Below, piece after piece: positions 1 to 11,170 of a DNA stretch of 64,000 nt. The stretch lies in NCBI GenBank assembly GCA_030248215.1, contig JASANG010001800.1:1-64000 (forward strand). The letters are read 5' to 3'. The notes under the pieces were generated by a model. It was not told the DNA's origin, did not search any database, and saw only the letters and a list, made by a program, of their open reading frames with translations. A program made the translations under genes and the position numbers. Positions within the stretch are counted from its first letter, which is position 1, and each line of letters opens with the position of its first letter. The DNA comes from Enoplolaimus lenunculus. Lineage: Eukaryota > Nematoda > Enoplea > Enoplida > Thoracostomopsidae.

Positions 1-3000
1 AGGATTCGAACTCCAGTGATTGGAGTGGGAGGCGTATACCATCACCACTCAGCTATAGGAGCTTGACGCTCGAGCCCGAGGGGGCTCTCACGTCTTGTGG
101 TGATTTAGTACTATGTATACTTGTTGCAATTGTTAAACACGGATGCGATATATACTATTTAACGTATATACACTGCGTTGAGTTGCCTACAGGCAACTCA
201 ATGTGAGAAGGGGTTATAGATAGTAAACTGAAAATTTTTTGCTTAACCCTTTCTCACATGAATATTTTCTATTTCCCTTGAGACCTACTTTTATGCTAGG
301 ATTCGAACTCCAGTGATTGGAGTGGGAGGCGTATACCATCACCACTCAGCTATAGGAGCTTGACGCTCGAGCCCGAGGGGGCTCTCACGTCTTGTGGTGA
401 TTTAGTACTATGTATACTTGTTGCAATTGTTAAACACGGATGCGATATATACTATTTAACGTATATACACTGCGTTGAGTTGCCTACAGGCAACTCAATG
501 TGAGAAGGGGTTATAGATAGTAAACTGAAAATTTTTTGCTTAACCCTTTCTCACATGAATATTTTCTATTTCCCTTGAGACCTACTTTTATGCTAGGATT
601 CGAACTCCAGTGATTGGAGTGGGAGGCGTATACCATCACCACTCAGCTATAGGAGCTTGACGCTCGAGCCCGAGGGGGCTCTCACGTCTTGTGGTGATTT
701 AGTACTATGTATACTTGTTGCAATTGTTAAACACGGATGCGATATATACTATTTAACGTATATACACTGCGTTGAGTTGCCTACAGGCAACTCAATGTGA
801 GAAGGGGTTATAGATAGTAAACTGAAAATTTTTTGCTTAACCCTTTCTCACATGAATATTTTCTATTTCCCTTGAGACCTACTTTTATGCTAGGATTCGA
901 ACTCCAGTGATTGGAGTGGGAGGCGTATACCATCACCACTCAGCTATAGGAGCTTGACGCTCGAGCCCGAGGGGGCTCTCACGTCTTGTGGTGATTTAGT
1001 ACTATGTATACTTGTTGCAATTGTTAAACACGGATGCGATATATACTATTTAACGTATATACACTGCGTTGAGTTGCCTACAGGCAACTCAATGTGAGAA
1101 GGGGTTATAGATAGTAAACTGAAAATTTTTTGCTTAACCCTTTCTCACATGAATATTTTCTATTTCCCTTGAGACCTACTTTTATGCTAGGATTCGAACT
1201 CCAGTGATTGGAGTGGGAGGCGTATACCATCACCACTCAGCTATAGGAGCTTGACGCTCGAGCCCGAGGGGGCTCTCACGTCTTGTGGTGATTTAGTACT
1301 ATGTATACTTGTTGCAATTGTTAAACACGGATGCGATATATACTATTTAACGTATATACACTGCGTTGAGTTGCCTACAGGCAACTCAATGTGAGAAGGG
1401 GTTATAGATAGTAAACTGAAAATTTTTTGCTTAACCCTTTCTCACATGAATATTTTCTATTTCCCTTGAGACCTACTTTTATGCTAGGATTCGAACTCCA
1501 GTGATTGGAGTGGGAGGCGTATACCATCACCACTCAGCTATAGGAGCTTGACGCTCGAGCCCGAGGGGGCTCTCACGTCTTGTGGTGATTTAGTACTATG
1601 TATACTTGTTGCAATTGTTAAACACGGATGCGATATATACTATTTAACGTATATACACTGCGTTGAGTTGCCTACAGGCAACTCAATGTGAGAAGGGGTT
1701 ATAGATAGTAAACTGAAAATTTTTTGCTTAACCCTTTCTCACATGAATATTTTCTATTTCCCTTGAGACCTACTTTTATGCTAGGATTCGAACTCCAGTG
1801 ATTGGAGTGGGAGGCGTATACCATCACCACTCAGCTATAGGAGCTTGACGCTCGAGCCCGAGGGGGCTCTCACGTCTTGTGGTGATTTAGTACTATGTAT
1901 ACTTGTTGCAATTGTTAAACACGGATGCGATATATACTATTTAACGTATATACACTGCGTTGAGTTGCCTACAGGCAACTCAATGTGAGAAGGGGTTATA
2001 GATAGTAAACTGAAAATTTTTTGCTTAACCCTTTCTCACATGAATATTTTCTATTTCCCTTGAGACCTACTTTTATGCTAGGATTCGAACTCCAGTGATT
2101 GGAGTGGGAGGCGTATACCATCACCACTCAGCTATAGGAGCTTGACGCTCGAGCCCGAGGGGGCTCTCACGTCTTGTGGTGATTTAGTACTATGTATACT
2201 TGTTGCAATTGTTAAACACGGATGCGATATATACTATTTAACGTATATACACTGCGTTGAGTTGCCTACAGGCAACTCAATGTGAGAAGGGGTTATAGAT
2301 AGTAAACTGAAAATTTTTTGCTTAACCCTTTCTCACATGAATATTTTCTATTTCCCTTGAGACCTACTTTTATGCTAGGATTCGAACTCCAGTGATTGGA
2401 GTGGGAGGCGTATACCATCACCACTCAGCTATAGGAGCTTGACGCTCGAGCCCGAGGGGGCTCTCACGTCTTGTGGTGATTTAGTACTATGTATACTTGT
2501 TGCAATTGTTAAACACGGATGCGATATATACTATTTAACGTATATACACTGCGTTGAGTTGCCTACAGGCAACTCAATGTGAGAAGGGGTTATAGATAGT
2601 AAACTGAAAATTTTTTGCTTAACCCTTTCTCACATGAATATTTTCTATTTCCCTTGAGACCTACTTTTATGCTAGGATTCGAACTCCAGTGATTGGAGTG
2701 GGAGGCGTATACCATCACCACTCAGCTATAGGAGCTTGACGCTCGAGCCCGAGGGGGCTCTCACGTCTTGTGGTGATTTAGTACTATGTATACTTGTTGC
2801 AATTGTTAAACACGGATGCGATATATACTATTTAACGTATATACACTGCGTTGAGTTGCCTACAGGCAACTCAATGTGAGAAGGGGTTATAGATAGTAAA
2901 CTGAAAATTTTTTGCTTAACCCTTTCTCACATGAATATTTTCTATTTCCCTTGAGACCTACTTTTATGCTAGGATTCGAACTCCAGTGATTGGAGTGGGA

Positions 3001-5605
3001 GGCGTATACCATCACCACTCAGCTATAGGAGCTTGACGCTCGAGCCCGAGGGGGCTCTCACGTCTTGTGGTGATTTAGTACTATGTATACTTGTTGCAAT
3101 TGTTAAACACGGATGCGATATATACTATTTAACGTATATACACTGCGTTGAGTTGCCTACAGGCAACTCAATGTGAGAAGGGGTTATAGATAGTAAACTG
3201 AAAATTTTTTGCTTAACCCTTTCTCACATGAATATTTTCTATTTCCCTTGAGACCTACTTTTATGCTAGGATTCGAACTCCAGTGATTGGAGTGGGAGGC
3301 GTATACCATCACCACTCAGCTATAGGAGCTTGACGCTCGAGCCCGAGGGGGCTCTCACGTCTTGTGGTGATTTAGTACTATGTATACTTGTTGCAATTGT
3401 TAAACACGGATGCGATATATACTATTTAACGTATATACACTGCGTTGAGTTGCCTACAGGCAACTCAATGTGAGAAGGGGTTATAGATAGTAAACTGAAA
3501 ATTTTTTGCTTAACCCTTTCTCACATGAATATTTTCTATTTCCCTTGAGACCTACTTTTATGCTAGGATTCGAACTCCAGTGATTGGAGTGGGAGGCGTA
3601 TACCATCACCACTCAGCTATAGGAGCTTGACGCTCGAGCCCGAGGGGGCTCTCACGTCTTGTGGTGATTTAGTACTATGTATACTTGTTGCAATTGTTAA
3701 ACACGGATGCGATATATACTATTTAACGTATATACACTGCGTTGAGTTGCCTACAGGCAACTCAATGTGAGAAGGGGTTATAGATAGTAAACTGAAAATT
3801 TTTTGCTTAACCCTTTCTCACATGAATATTTTCTATTTTCCTTGAGACCTACTTTTATGATAGGATTCGAACTCCAGTGATTGGAGTGGGAGGCGTATAC
3901 CATCACCACTCAGCTATAGGAGCTTGACGCTCGAGCCCGAGGGGGCTCTCACGTCTTGTGGTGATTTAGTACTATGTATACTTGTTGCAATTGTTAAACA
4001 CGGATGCGATATATACTATTTAACGTATATACACTGCGTTGAGTTGCCTACAGGCAACTCAATGTGAGAAGGGGTTATAGATAGTAAACTGAAAATTTTT
4101 TGCTTAACCCTTTCTCACATGAATATTTTCTATTTTCCTTGAGACCTACTTTTATGATAGGATTCGAACTCCAGTGATTGGAGTGGGAGGCGTATACCAT
4201 CACCACTCAGCTATAGGAGCTTGACGCTCGAGCCCGAGGGGGCTCTCACGTCTTGTGGTGATTTAGTACTATGTATACTTGTTGCAATTGTTAAACACGG
4301 ATGCGATATATACTATTTAACGTATATACACTGCGTTGAGTTGCCTACAGGCAACTCAATGTGAGAAGGGGTTATAGATAGTAAACTGAAAATTTTTTGC
4401 TTAACCCTTTCTCACATGAATATTTTCTATTTTCCTTGAGACCTACTTTTATGATAGGATTCGAACTCCAGTGATTGGAGTGGGAGGCGTATACCATCAC
4501 CACTCAGCTATAGGAGCTTGACGCTCGAGCCCGAGGGGGCTCTCACGTCTTGTGGTGATTTAGTACTATGTATACTTGTTGCAATTGTTAAACACGGATG
4601 CGATATATACTATTTAACGTATATACACTGCGTTGAGTTGCCTACAGGCAACTCAATGTGAGAAGGGGTTATAGATAGTAAACTGAAAATTTTTTGCTTA
4701 ACCCTTTCTCACATGAATATTTTCTATTTTCCTTGAGACCTACTTTTATGATAGGATTCGAACTCCAGTGATTGGAGTGGGAGGCGTATACCATCACCAC
4801 TCAGCTATAGGAGCTTGACGCTCGAGCCCGAGGGGGCTCTCACGTCTTGTGGTGATTTAGTACTATGTATACTTGTTGCAATTGTTAAACACGGATGCGA
4901 TATATACTATTTAACGTATATACACTGCGTTGAGTTGCCTACAGGCAACTCAATGTGAGAAGGGGTTATAGATAGTAAACTGAAAATTTTTTGCTTAACC
5001 CTTTCTCACATGAATATTTTCTATTTTCCTTGAGACCTACTTTTATGATAGGATTCGAACTCCAGTGATTGGAGTGGGAGGCGTATACCATCACCACTCA
5101 GCTATAGGAGCTTGACGCTCGAGCCCGAGGGGGCTCTCACGTCTTGTGGTGATTTAGTACTATGTATACTTGTTGCAATTGTTAAACACGGATGCGATAT
5201 ATACTATTTAACGTATATACACTGCGTTGAGTTGCCTACAGGCAACTCAATGTGAGAAGGGGTTATAGATAGTAAACTGAAAATTTTTTGCTTAACCCTT
5301 TCTCACATGAATATTTTCTATTTTCCTTGAGACCTACTTTTATGATAGGATTCGAACTCCAGTGATTGGAGTGGGAGGCGTATACCATCACCACTCAGCT
5401 ATAGGAGCTTGACGCTCGAGCCCGAGGGGGCTCTCACGTCTTGTGGTGATTTAGTACTATGTATACTTGTTGCAATTGTTAAACACGGATGCGATATATA
5501 CTATTTAACGTATATACACTGCGTTGAGTTGCCTACAGGCAACTCAATGTGAGAAGGGGTTATAGATAGTAAACTGAAAATTTTTTGCTTAACCCTTTCT
5601 CAACT
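1..5605. repeat. 297-bp satellite array, about 18.9 copies of a TTAA-bounded MITE
   Basis: Units start at 1, 298, 595 and so on every 297 bp to 5347: eighteen full copies plus one of about 259 bp. Apart from two marker positions the copies look identical by eye. Each unit holds a MITE whose 15-bp ends are TAACCCTTTCTCACA and TGTGAGAAGGGGTTA, an inverted repeat with one mismatch. A spacer of about 30 bp (core ATAGTAAACTGAAAA) separates the units. Inside are a 9-bp-stem hairpin (GAGTTGCCT, loop AC, AGGCAACTC) and a tRNA-like module on the minus strand. Ends reading TTAA-CCC resemble piggyBac-type elements; this is inference, since no transposase is present. The array lies upstream of a Rac-like last exon and is probably in its intron. 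The left edge is cut by the window. Confidence 0.97.
299..359 (-). promoter_or_regulatory. tRNA-Gly-like module with pol III A and B boxes (one per satellite unit)
   Basis: On the minus strand the unit reads TAGCTGAGTGG, a good A box, and about 44 nt further GTTCGAATCC, a good B box, which is normal tRNA spacing. Between them lies CGCCTCCCAC, which matches the anticodon region of metazoan tRNA-Gly(CCC). The acceptor, anticodon and T stems do not pair properly, so this is a tRNA-derived promoter or pseudogene and not a working tRNA. Downstream on the same strand the first T4 run is in the neighbouring spacer, so a pol III transcript would be about 130 nt. Coordinates are for the second unit; the module recurs every 297 bp and in the copies at 12.1, 50.2-51.5 and 54.7 kb. 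Confidence 0.7.
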
Positions 5606-5624
5606 CAATGTGAGAAGGGGTTAA
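5589..5624. repeat. Minimal end-to-end derivative of the satellite MITE
   Basis: The array ends in a 36-bp unit in which the left end TTAACCCTTTCTCA is joined directly to the right end ACTCAATGTGAGAAGGGG and a final TTAA. The whole interior is gone. The junction falls on a shared CTCA, as expected for a microhomology deletion. What remains is a near-palindrome, and unique sequence starts right after the last TTAA. Confidence 0.8.
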
Positions 5625-5690
5625 TAGCATTCCTGCGTCAAATACAAACAAATCTACAGCAGCTAAAGTCTTCGAAAATTCATATTTTAG

Positions 5691-5821
5691 GTGCAGTGAA
5701 ATACTTAGAGTGTTCAGCATTATCCGGTGACGGAGTAAAAGCAGTGTTTGACGCAGCGATCGAAGCTGGTGCTGGTGAAATAGCGTCGAAAAAACAACGT
5801 AGAACTTGCACACTGTGTTAA
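5691..5821 (+). CDS. Terminal exon of a Rac-like small GTPase (5' exons outside the window)
   Basis: After an acceptor CATATTTTAG the exon reads (G)[17 protein letters not shown] and ends in RRTCTLC and a stop. KYLECSAL is the SAK/G5 guanine-base loop of Rac/Cdc42 GTPases, and the basic stretch KKQRR before a CaaX box is their membrane-targeting tail. The exon is 131 nt and enters in phase 1, exactly like the last exon of the complete Rac gene at 14344-14474, so the two are probably paralogues placed tail to tail. The CaaX box is CTLC; a terminal Cys is unusual and would suit farnesylation better than geranylgeranylation. The preceding intron would have to span the 5.6-kb satellite. An orphan exon of a dead copy is the alternative. 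Confidence 0.82.
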
Positions 5822-5853
5822 CATTGCAGAAAGACAGATATGGGATAGGGATA

Positions 5854-6557
5854 CAGTGGCTGAGTTTATGAAACCCTACTTAAGTATGACCAAGAGTGGA
5901 TGATGTCCACTTGCAGAAGAGTGTGCCACTGATGTGGTAGTGCATGGCACAAAGTGTACCAGCACGCGTTGCATTTTTGCTCGACCTCCCCCTGATTTGG
6001 GGGGATAGTCACCACTTAATCTACATAGCAAACAAAGGAGTTAAAATATAATCGGAGCGACTTTAACTAAAATTCAAAATATTGGTTCAACGTTTCCCTC
6101 CCTCCAAATAAGAGGGGGGGGGGGGCAGGTCCAAAATACAACGTGCGCTGGGTACATTGTTTTGTGTACAGAATGTACCCAGTTGCACACTCTTGTGAAA
6201 ATCATCCACTCTTGGTATGACTAAGTACTTATAGTAAGTAAGTGCTAAGTAATTACTAACTTAACGATTTTGTCGTGTTTAAAAGGGTACTTAATTTAAG
6301 TAAATACTTAAGTCACTGACTAAATTTGATAGATTACAAATTTACCATTCAACTAACCTTAGTCCAATTGATATTGTAGACTTACGGGGCCTTCTTAATA
6401 TAAAGAAATTTGTTACTTTCTTGTTATGACAATTGCTGACATTTGGCGTTCATTCAATTTTGCTCGAAATTTAAAGTATTTAAATCGTCAACTTAAGTAA
6501 TTACTTAAGTATAACTTGAGTAAATAGTTAAGTAAGATTTCAGAAACCCAGCCAGTG
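5854..6557. mobile_element. MITE with ends (C)ASTGGCTGRGTTT, host of a nested MITE
   Basis: The left end CAGTGGCTGAGTTTATGAAA and the inverted right end CACTGGCTGGGTTTCTGAAA form terminal repeats of about 30 bp. Beyond them the sequence is rich in ACTTAAGTA-type palindromes. A second MITE (5889-6216) is inserted inside. Related ends or pieces occur at 28690-28760, 37097-37170 and near 45232. No coding capacity. Confidence 0.7.
5889..6216. mobile_element. MITE with ACCAAGAGTGGATGA ends, nested, 3-bp ATG duplication
   Basis: The terminal inverted repeats are ACCAAGAGTGGATGA and its complement. ATG flanks both sides (5886-5888 and 6217-6219). The matching uninterrupted sequence at about 28.71 kb carries a single ACG at this place, which supports a 3-bp target duplication. 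The interior carries G runs beside AACGCGTTGCA-like motifs. Other copies lie at 40918-41090 (partial), 59440-59714, 61290-61633 and 61637-61921. Confidence 0.78.
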
Positions 6558-6759
6558 TCTTGTTGTCCGATTCGCGAAGAAATCAATAACCGTATTTCCA
6601 ATAATGTGCATTCAGTTTGATATTTTGGCTTTGGTTGTTTTCATTACAGTTAGGCTTTTGTATAAATCAGGACCGTTACAGTGTGATCATATTCATGAGC
6701 CTAAGCCTATGTGTAGCTTATGTGAAACGATAAGCCTACACCTAAAGCTGGCCCATGTA

Positions 6760-7470
6760 TAGAACAGGGCTTTCCAGTTTTCCGGGGTGGAAAACTTATG
6801 ACCAGGAGTGCAGCGCGGTAACTCCTGTATGACGGCCTTATTTACCACTGGTTTGGTAGGAAAAATCACAAGCATATGTTTTGCTGGGCAAATGAAAAAT
6901 TCATAAGCCTAGATATTCATTCCCTTGTTCGGCAGGGAAAATCTGTAGTGTAAGATTTATTTGGAAAGCGGGAAAGTGGCAAATTTAAACGCTTAGATTA
7001 TTCCTGGGTTGGTAGGGAAAATCTGAAGCATATAGATTTCCTTTGGAAACTGGGAAAAATAGAAAATTACAACGCCCGGACTTTTTTTTGGTTTGGTAGG
7101 GAATTCAAACGCATAAATATTCCCAGGTTTGGTAAGGAAAATCTGAAGCTTAAAATTTGTTTGAAAAAACTGAAAAAGTGGAACCTTTAAAACGTACAAG
7201 TTTCGCCTACGTAGGGAAAATCTGAAGCGCAGGTTTTGTTTGGAAAATTTGAAAGTGGAAAATTCCAACGCCCAAACGTTGTCTGGTTTGGTAGGGAACT
7301 CAAACGCATATATATATTCCCAGGTTTGGCACGGAAAATTTAAAGCGTAAAATTTGGTTTTGGTAGGGAAAATCGTAGAGTTTCTTGGAAAACGGGAAAA
7401 GTAAACAATTCAAACGCCTAGATATCGAATATTTTGGTGTTGAAAATCTGAAGCGTAACTCACGAGGTAA
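6760..7470 (+). repeat. Degenerate minisatellite (GGTAGGGAAAATCTGAAGC-type units)
   Basis: Loose units of roughly 80-170 bp repeat the motifs TTTGGTAGGGAA, AAAATCTGAAGC and TTTGGAAA.TGGGAAA. An inverted block of the same family lies at 9415-9775. Open frames here only reflect the repeat. No gene seen. Confidence 0.6.
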
Positions 7471-9414
7471 GCATTTATCAATAAAGGCCCAATGTCTGTT
7501 GTATGATTCCAGCAAAATTTTTGCCAGTTTCAGTATTTTTAGCCATTTTGCAAAATTGTACCCTTACGCAAATTTATTTGTATCTTACGCTTGGGCAAAC
7601 TTAATACATGCGAACGCATTGCACAGTGGGCCATGAATACCAATTTGCTTTATTGTACTACTTCTATATGAACAAGTTATTTGCCGGATAGGCAAATATA
7701 GGATCACCGCAAGTCAAAGATGGTAAACTATTTCATCTGTGGGCATTCAGACTTTCAGTTGTTTGGATAGTTAACCGTAATTGAGTCGCCTTAAATTTTT
7801 TAGGCACTAAATTCAGAACGATTTGACAACTAATCAAATCAGTGTAACATATATTGGGGGCAAGCACGATTCAACGTCTTTTTTAACGTTTAATAAATAC
7901 TATTTGCGAATGTATTTATTTTACTTTTAGCCTGACTTGCTTTCCTTTCGTAACAATACTTTATCTTATTACAAATAAATGGCTTGATTTTTGTGTAAAT
8001 ATTCTACCAAACGAACTTGCACAGTATTACGAAAGAAAAACAATAGCATTTCCCAAATACAACCAACGATCTGTGATCCGTCCTGTATATATTGTACTGA
8101 TGCTTTCCGCTATGCAATGTTGTCAAGGCTTTATGCAAGCGCACTGATTTAGTTTGTGCAATGATTATTTTTTCTCAGAGGACCACGTCTGGTTATCAAA
8201 GCTGAAAAATGGTGATAGGGCTAACAATTCTTCTTAGAATTTTGGTTTTTATCAAAACTACACTTCGCCGTATATCTTGCCTGTTAAGTTGACATTAAAT
8301 TGTCCACCCAGGTCTCAAAACTGACCTATTGTGGGGCCTATATTAGCGAAGCTGTGAGTAATGCTTCAACGGACGGCGAAAGCTGTTGCCGTACTCTCGA
8401 CGCGGTGAGTAGCAAGGTGCCGTTGAGCTGAGTTACCGGAGCAGAGCAACTAATTGGCTTCCCGAATGCCCGTTAAAAGGGCAAATACACCACTTTTTTG
8501 TATTTTATTCAACTTAACATGCAAGATAATTTGCCGGATTTTTTAATTTGAACAGCAAGGCAGAAACTTGTCAGTAAATTTTGTATTACAAAAATTTGTC
8601 ACAATTTTAGCTCGAAAGCCATGAAAACAGCTTCAAATTGTACCTGCAGTACTGGAGGTCAAAATAATCCTGAGGACAGAATATAGCATTTAAAACGAGC
8701 GCATGAATTCGAGAGGCATTCTAGCGTAGAATTAATTTCATAACAAAGTTAAAAAACGTTCTTATGTATCTATAGCACATAATTCTTTGAAGATTGCCGC
8801 TAGCAAAAATAGGAGTCACCGCCCGAGGGCGGTGACAAAAACCAAATTAATTCCTTACTTCGAATGCAAGAAAATTAAAGGCTAGCGAAAATTTTACAAA
8901 TATATTTCTATATTTCAGTAAACCAGACCCGGTAATGAATAATGCCATTAGCTTTGAAGAAATTGAATTTTTAAAATTTCTACCACACTAAAGTACTAGT
9001 CTCACGCACTACCATTTAAAGAGAAGTGTACTTAATTTTTTGCATTTTTGCTGCCTCACACACACGAAAAAGCCTGGCATTTGTACAGAATTTGTTCCAA
9101 CCCTTCTATAGCTAAAATTGAAAACATTCAGACGGCATGTTCTTAATGGAAATTAATTCCGGTTACAAATCGTATACTGAAAGTTAGTTCAACGTACCGC
9201 AGATCTTTTACGCATCATTACGAACAACTATAAAATTAAAATGCATACATCAGGCATTAATTTTTCTAAAACAAAATCGACAATTGCAGGGTACAATCGG
9301 AGGTCTACCTCGGGCTCCTGTAGAAGATCGACCTCCGGCTCCGGTAGAATTTTTGCCAGAGGTTCCGTCAATTTAGGTAGTGAAATTTTGCAAAGTTTTA
9401 CAAAATTTTTCTGT
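7471..9414. other. Non-coding stretch, no gene recognised
   Basis: AT-rich and without a convincing exon. At 8815-8836 there is a perfect 10-bp-stem hairpin (GTCACCGCCC, loop GA, GGGCGGTGAC). At 9300-9400 a piece with GACCTCCGGC motifs resembles one at 16550-16650, so it is probably another dispersed repeat. Confidence 0.4.
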
Positions 9415-9775
9415 TTGGCGCGTTTAGTTTTCTCCACTTTTCCCATTTTCCAAACAAAACCTATCCTTCAGATTTTTCTTACCAACCAAGGGAAAATCTA
9501 GGCGCTTTAACTTTCCCATTTTTCAACCAAAACCTATGCCTTAGATTTTTCCAACCAACCAATAGAAAATCTAGGTATTTTAATTTTCCACTTTTTCCGT
9601 TTTCCAAACAACCTATGCTTCAGATTTATTCTACCAACCCAGGGTATATCTAGGCGTATAATTTTCCCTTTTTCCCGTTTTTCAACCAAAACCTATGGTT
9701 CAGATTTTTCTTACCAACCAACTGAACATCTAGGTACTTTAATTTTCCACTTTCCCCATTTTCCAAACCAAGCCC
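9415..9775 (-). repeat. Inverted counterpart of the 6.8-7.5 kb minisatellite
   Basis: About four units of roughly 80 bp carry TTTTCCAAACAAAACCTAT, CAGATTTTTCTTACCAACC and AAAATCTAGG. Read on the minus strand these match the units at 6760-7470, giving an inverted pair about 2 kb apart. Confidence 0.6.
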
Positions 9776-10394
9776 TAAAGAACATTAGTTTTGAAGAAAT
9801 TTATTTTCTGGCAAAAATACGTAGTTGAGATATTATCCGGGCTTTATAATATTTTATGGAAACATATAACACACTATGTTTTTGGAGAGTTCGGATGAAT
9901 TTATTTTTATTTCAACTGGTACAATCACACTATAAATTTCAATGCAGAATAATTCAAGTGAGTTTTAGAACTATAAACTGTGAGCTTAGGAACAACAGAA
10001 TTTCCGGCAGTTTGGTAACGGAAACGTACGTTAAGATATTGTTTAAATTCCTACGTTTAGCAAAAATGCGCAGTGTTTATTTTAAGTTTTAAAATATCCA
10101 CATCAGCAAAAATTCCACTGGAGCCTGATTTTCCGCCGCATCCCATCTTTCGGTTGTATCCTGGCCACTAGATATGTCCTACAGAGCAAAATTTTACCGA
10201 ATACTAAATTTCTAAAATTTTACCGAATGCTAAATTTCTACAAGGCATGAGAGCCGCTTTACATAGCTATAAGAACTAGGGCCAATGTTACCCTAAAGGC
10301 CGTCCCATTTTCTCGATATAGAAATGTACCAGGAGTACCCGGCCCATTTTCCCGGGACAGCAATGTACCAGGAGTACATACAAAAAATATAATT
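9776..10394. other. Non-coding stretch with short direct repeats
   Basis: No exon recognised. A sequence containing GGCCAATGTTACCCTAAAGG (about 10272) resembles the ends of the GGCCAATGT MITE family. CCAGGAGTAC occurs twice (about 10330 and 10370), immediately before the minisatellite. Confidence 0.35.
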
Positions 10395-11170
10395 GGGACA
10401 GCGGAACAGATGAGGCAGTGGAACAGCTGGGACAGATGGGACAGTTTGGACAGATGGGACAGTTTGGACAGATGGGACAGATGGGACTGCTGGGACAGAT
10501 GGGACAGTTGGGACACTTGGGGCAGATTGGACAGTTGGGACAGTCGAGACAAATGGGACGATTGGGACAGATGGGGCAGGTGGGACACTTGGACAATTGG
10601 GACAGTCGAGACAAATGGGACAATTGGGACAGATGGGGCAGGTGGGACACTTAGGACAGATGGGACAAATGGGACAGTCGGGACAGATTGGACAAACGGG
10701 ACAGATGGGAAAGACGGGGCAGTTGGGACAGTTTGGACAGATGGGACAAACGGGACAGATGGGACAAACGGGACAGATGGGACAGTTGGAACAACCGAGA
10801 CAGTTGGGACAAATGGAACAGTTGGGACACTTAGGACAGATGGGACAAACGGGGCAGATGGGACAATCGGGACAGATGGGACAAACGGGACAGATGGGAC
10901 AAACGGGACAGATGGGACAAACGGGACAGATGGGACAAACGGAACAGATGCGACAAATGGAACAAACGGGACAGTTGGGAAAGATGGGGCAGTTGGGACA
11001 GATGCGACAGGTTGGACAGGTAGGACTGTTGGGGCAAACGGGACAGATGGCACAAACGGGACAGTTGGGACAAATGGGAGTTGTGGGGCAGTTGGGACAG
11101 GTTGGACAGACAGGACAGTTGGGACAAACGGGATAGATGACACAAACGGGACAGTTGGGACAAATGGGAG
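10395..11170. repeat. GGGACARNN minisatellite, 9/18-bp period
   Basis: About 776 bp of 9-bp words, mainly GGGACAGAT, GGGACAAAC and GGGACAGTT, with higher-order 18-bp pairs clearest at 10740-10960. Since 9 is a multiple of 3 the block is open in several frames on both strands. These frames give G-Q-M or P-F-V type repeats and are not evidence of a protein. Confidence 0.93.

Noticed and set aside
1-5605. CRISPR array or rDNA/tRNA gene cluster
   Set aside because: The units are 297 bp with no short-repeat/spacer structure, and the tRNA-like module does not fold into a working tRNA.
8815-8836. Perfect GC-rich hairpin as a histone-type stem-loop or bacterial terminator
   Set aside because: No histone gene is nearby, the stem does not match the histone consensus, and the context is eukaryotic non-coding DNA. 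Recorded as a hairpin only.
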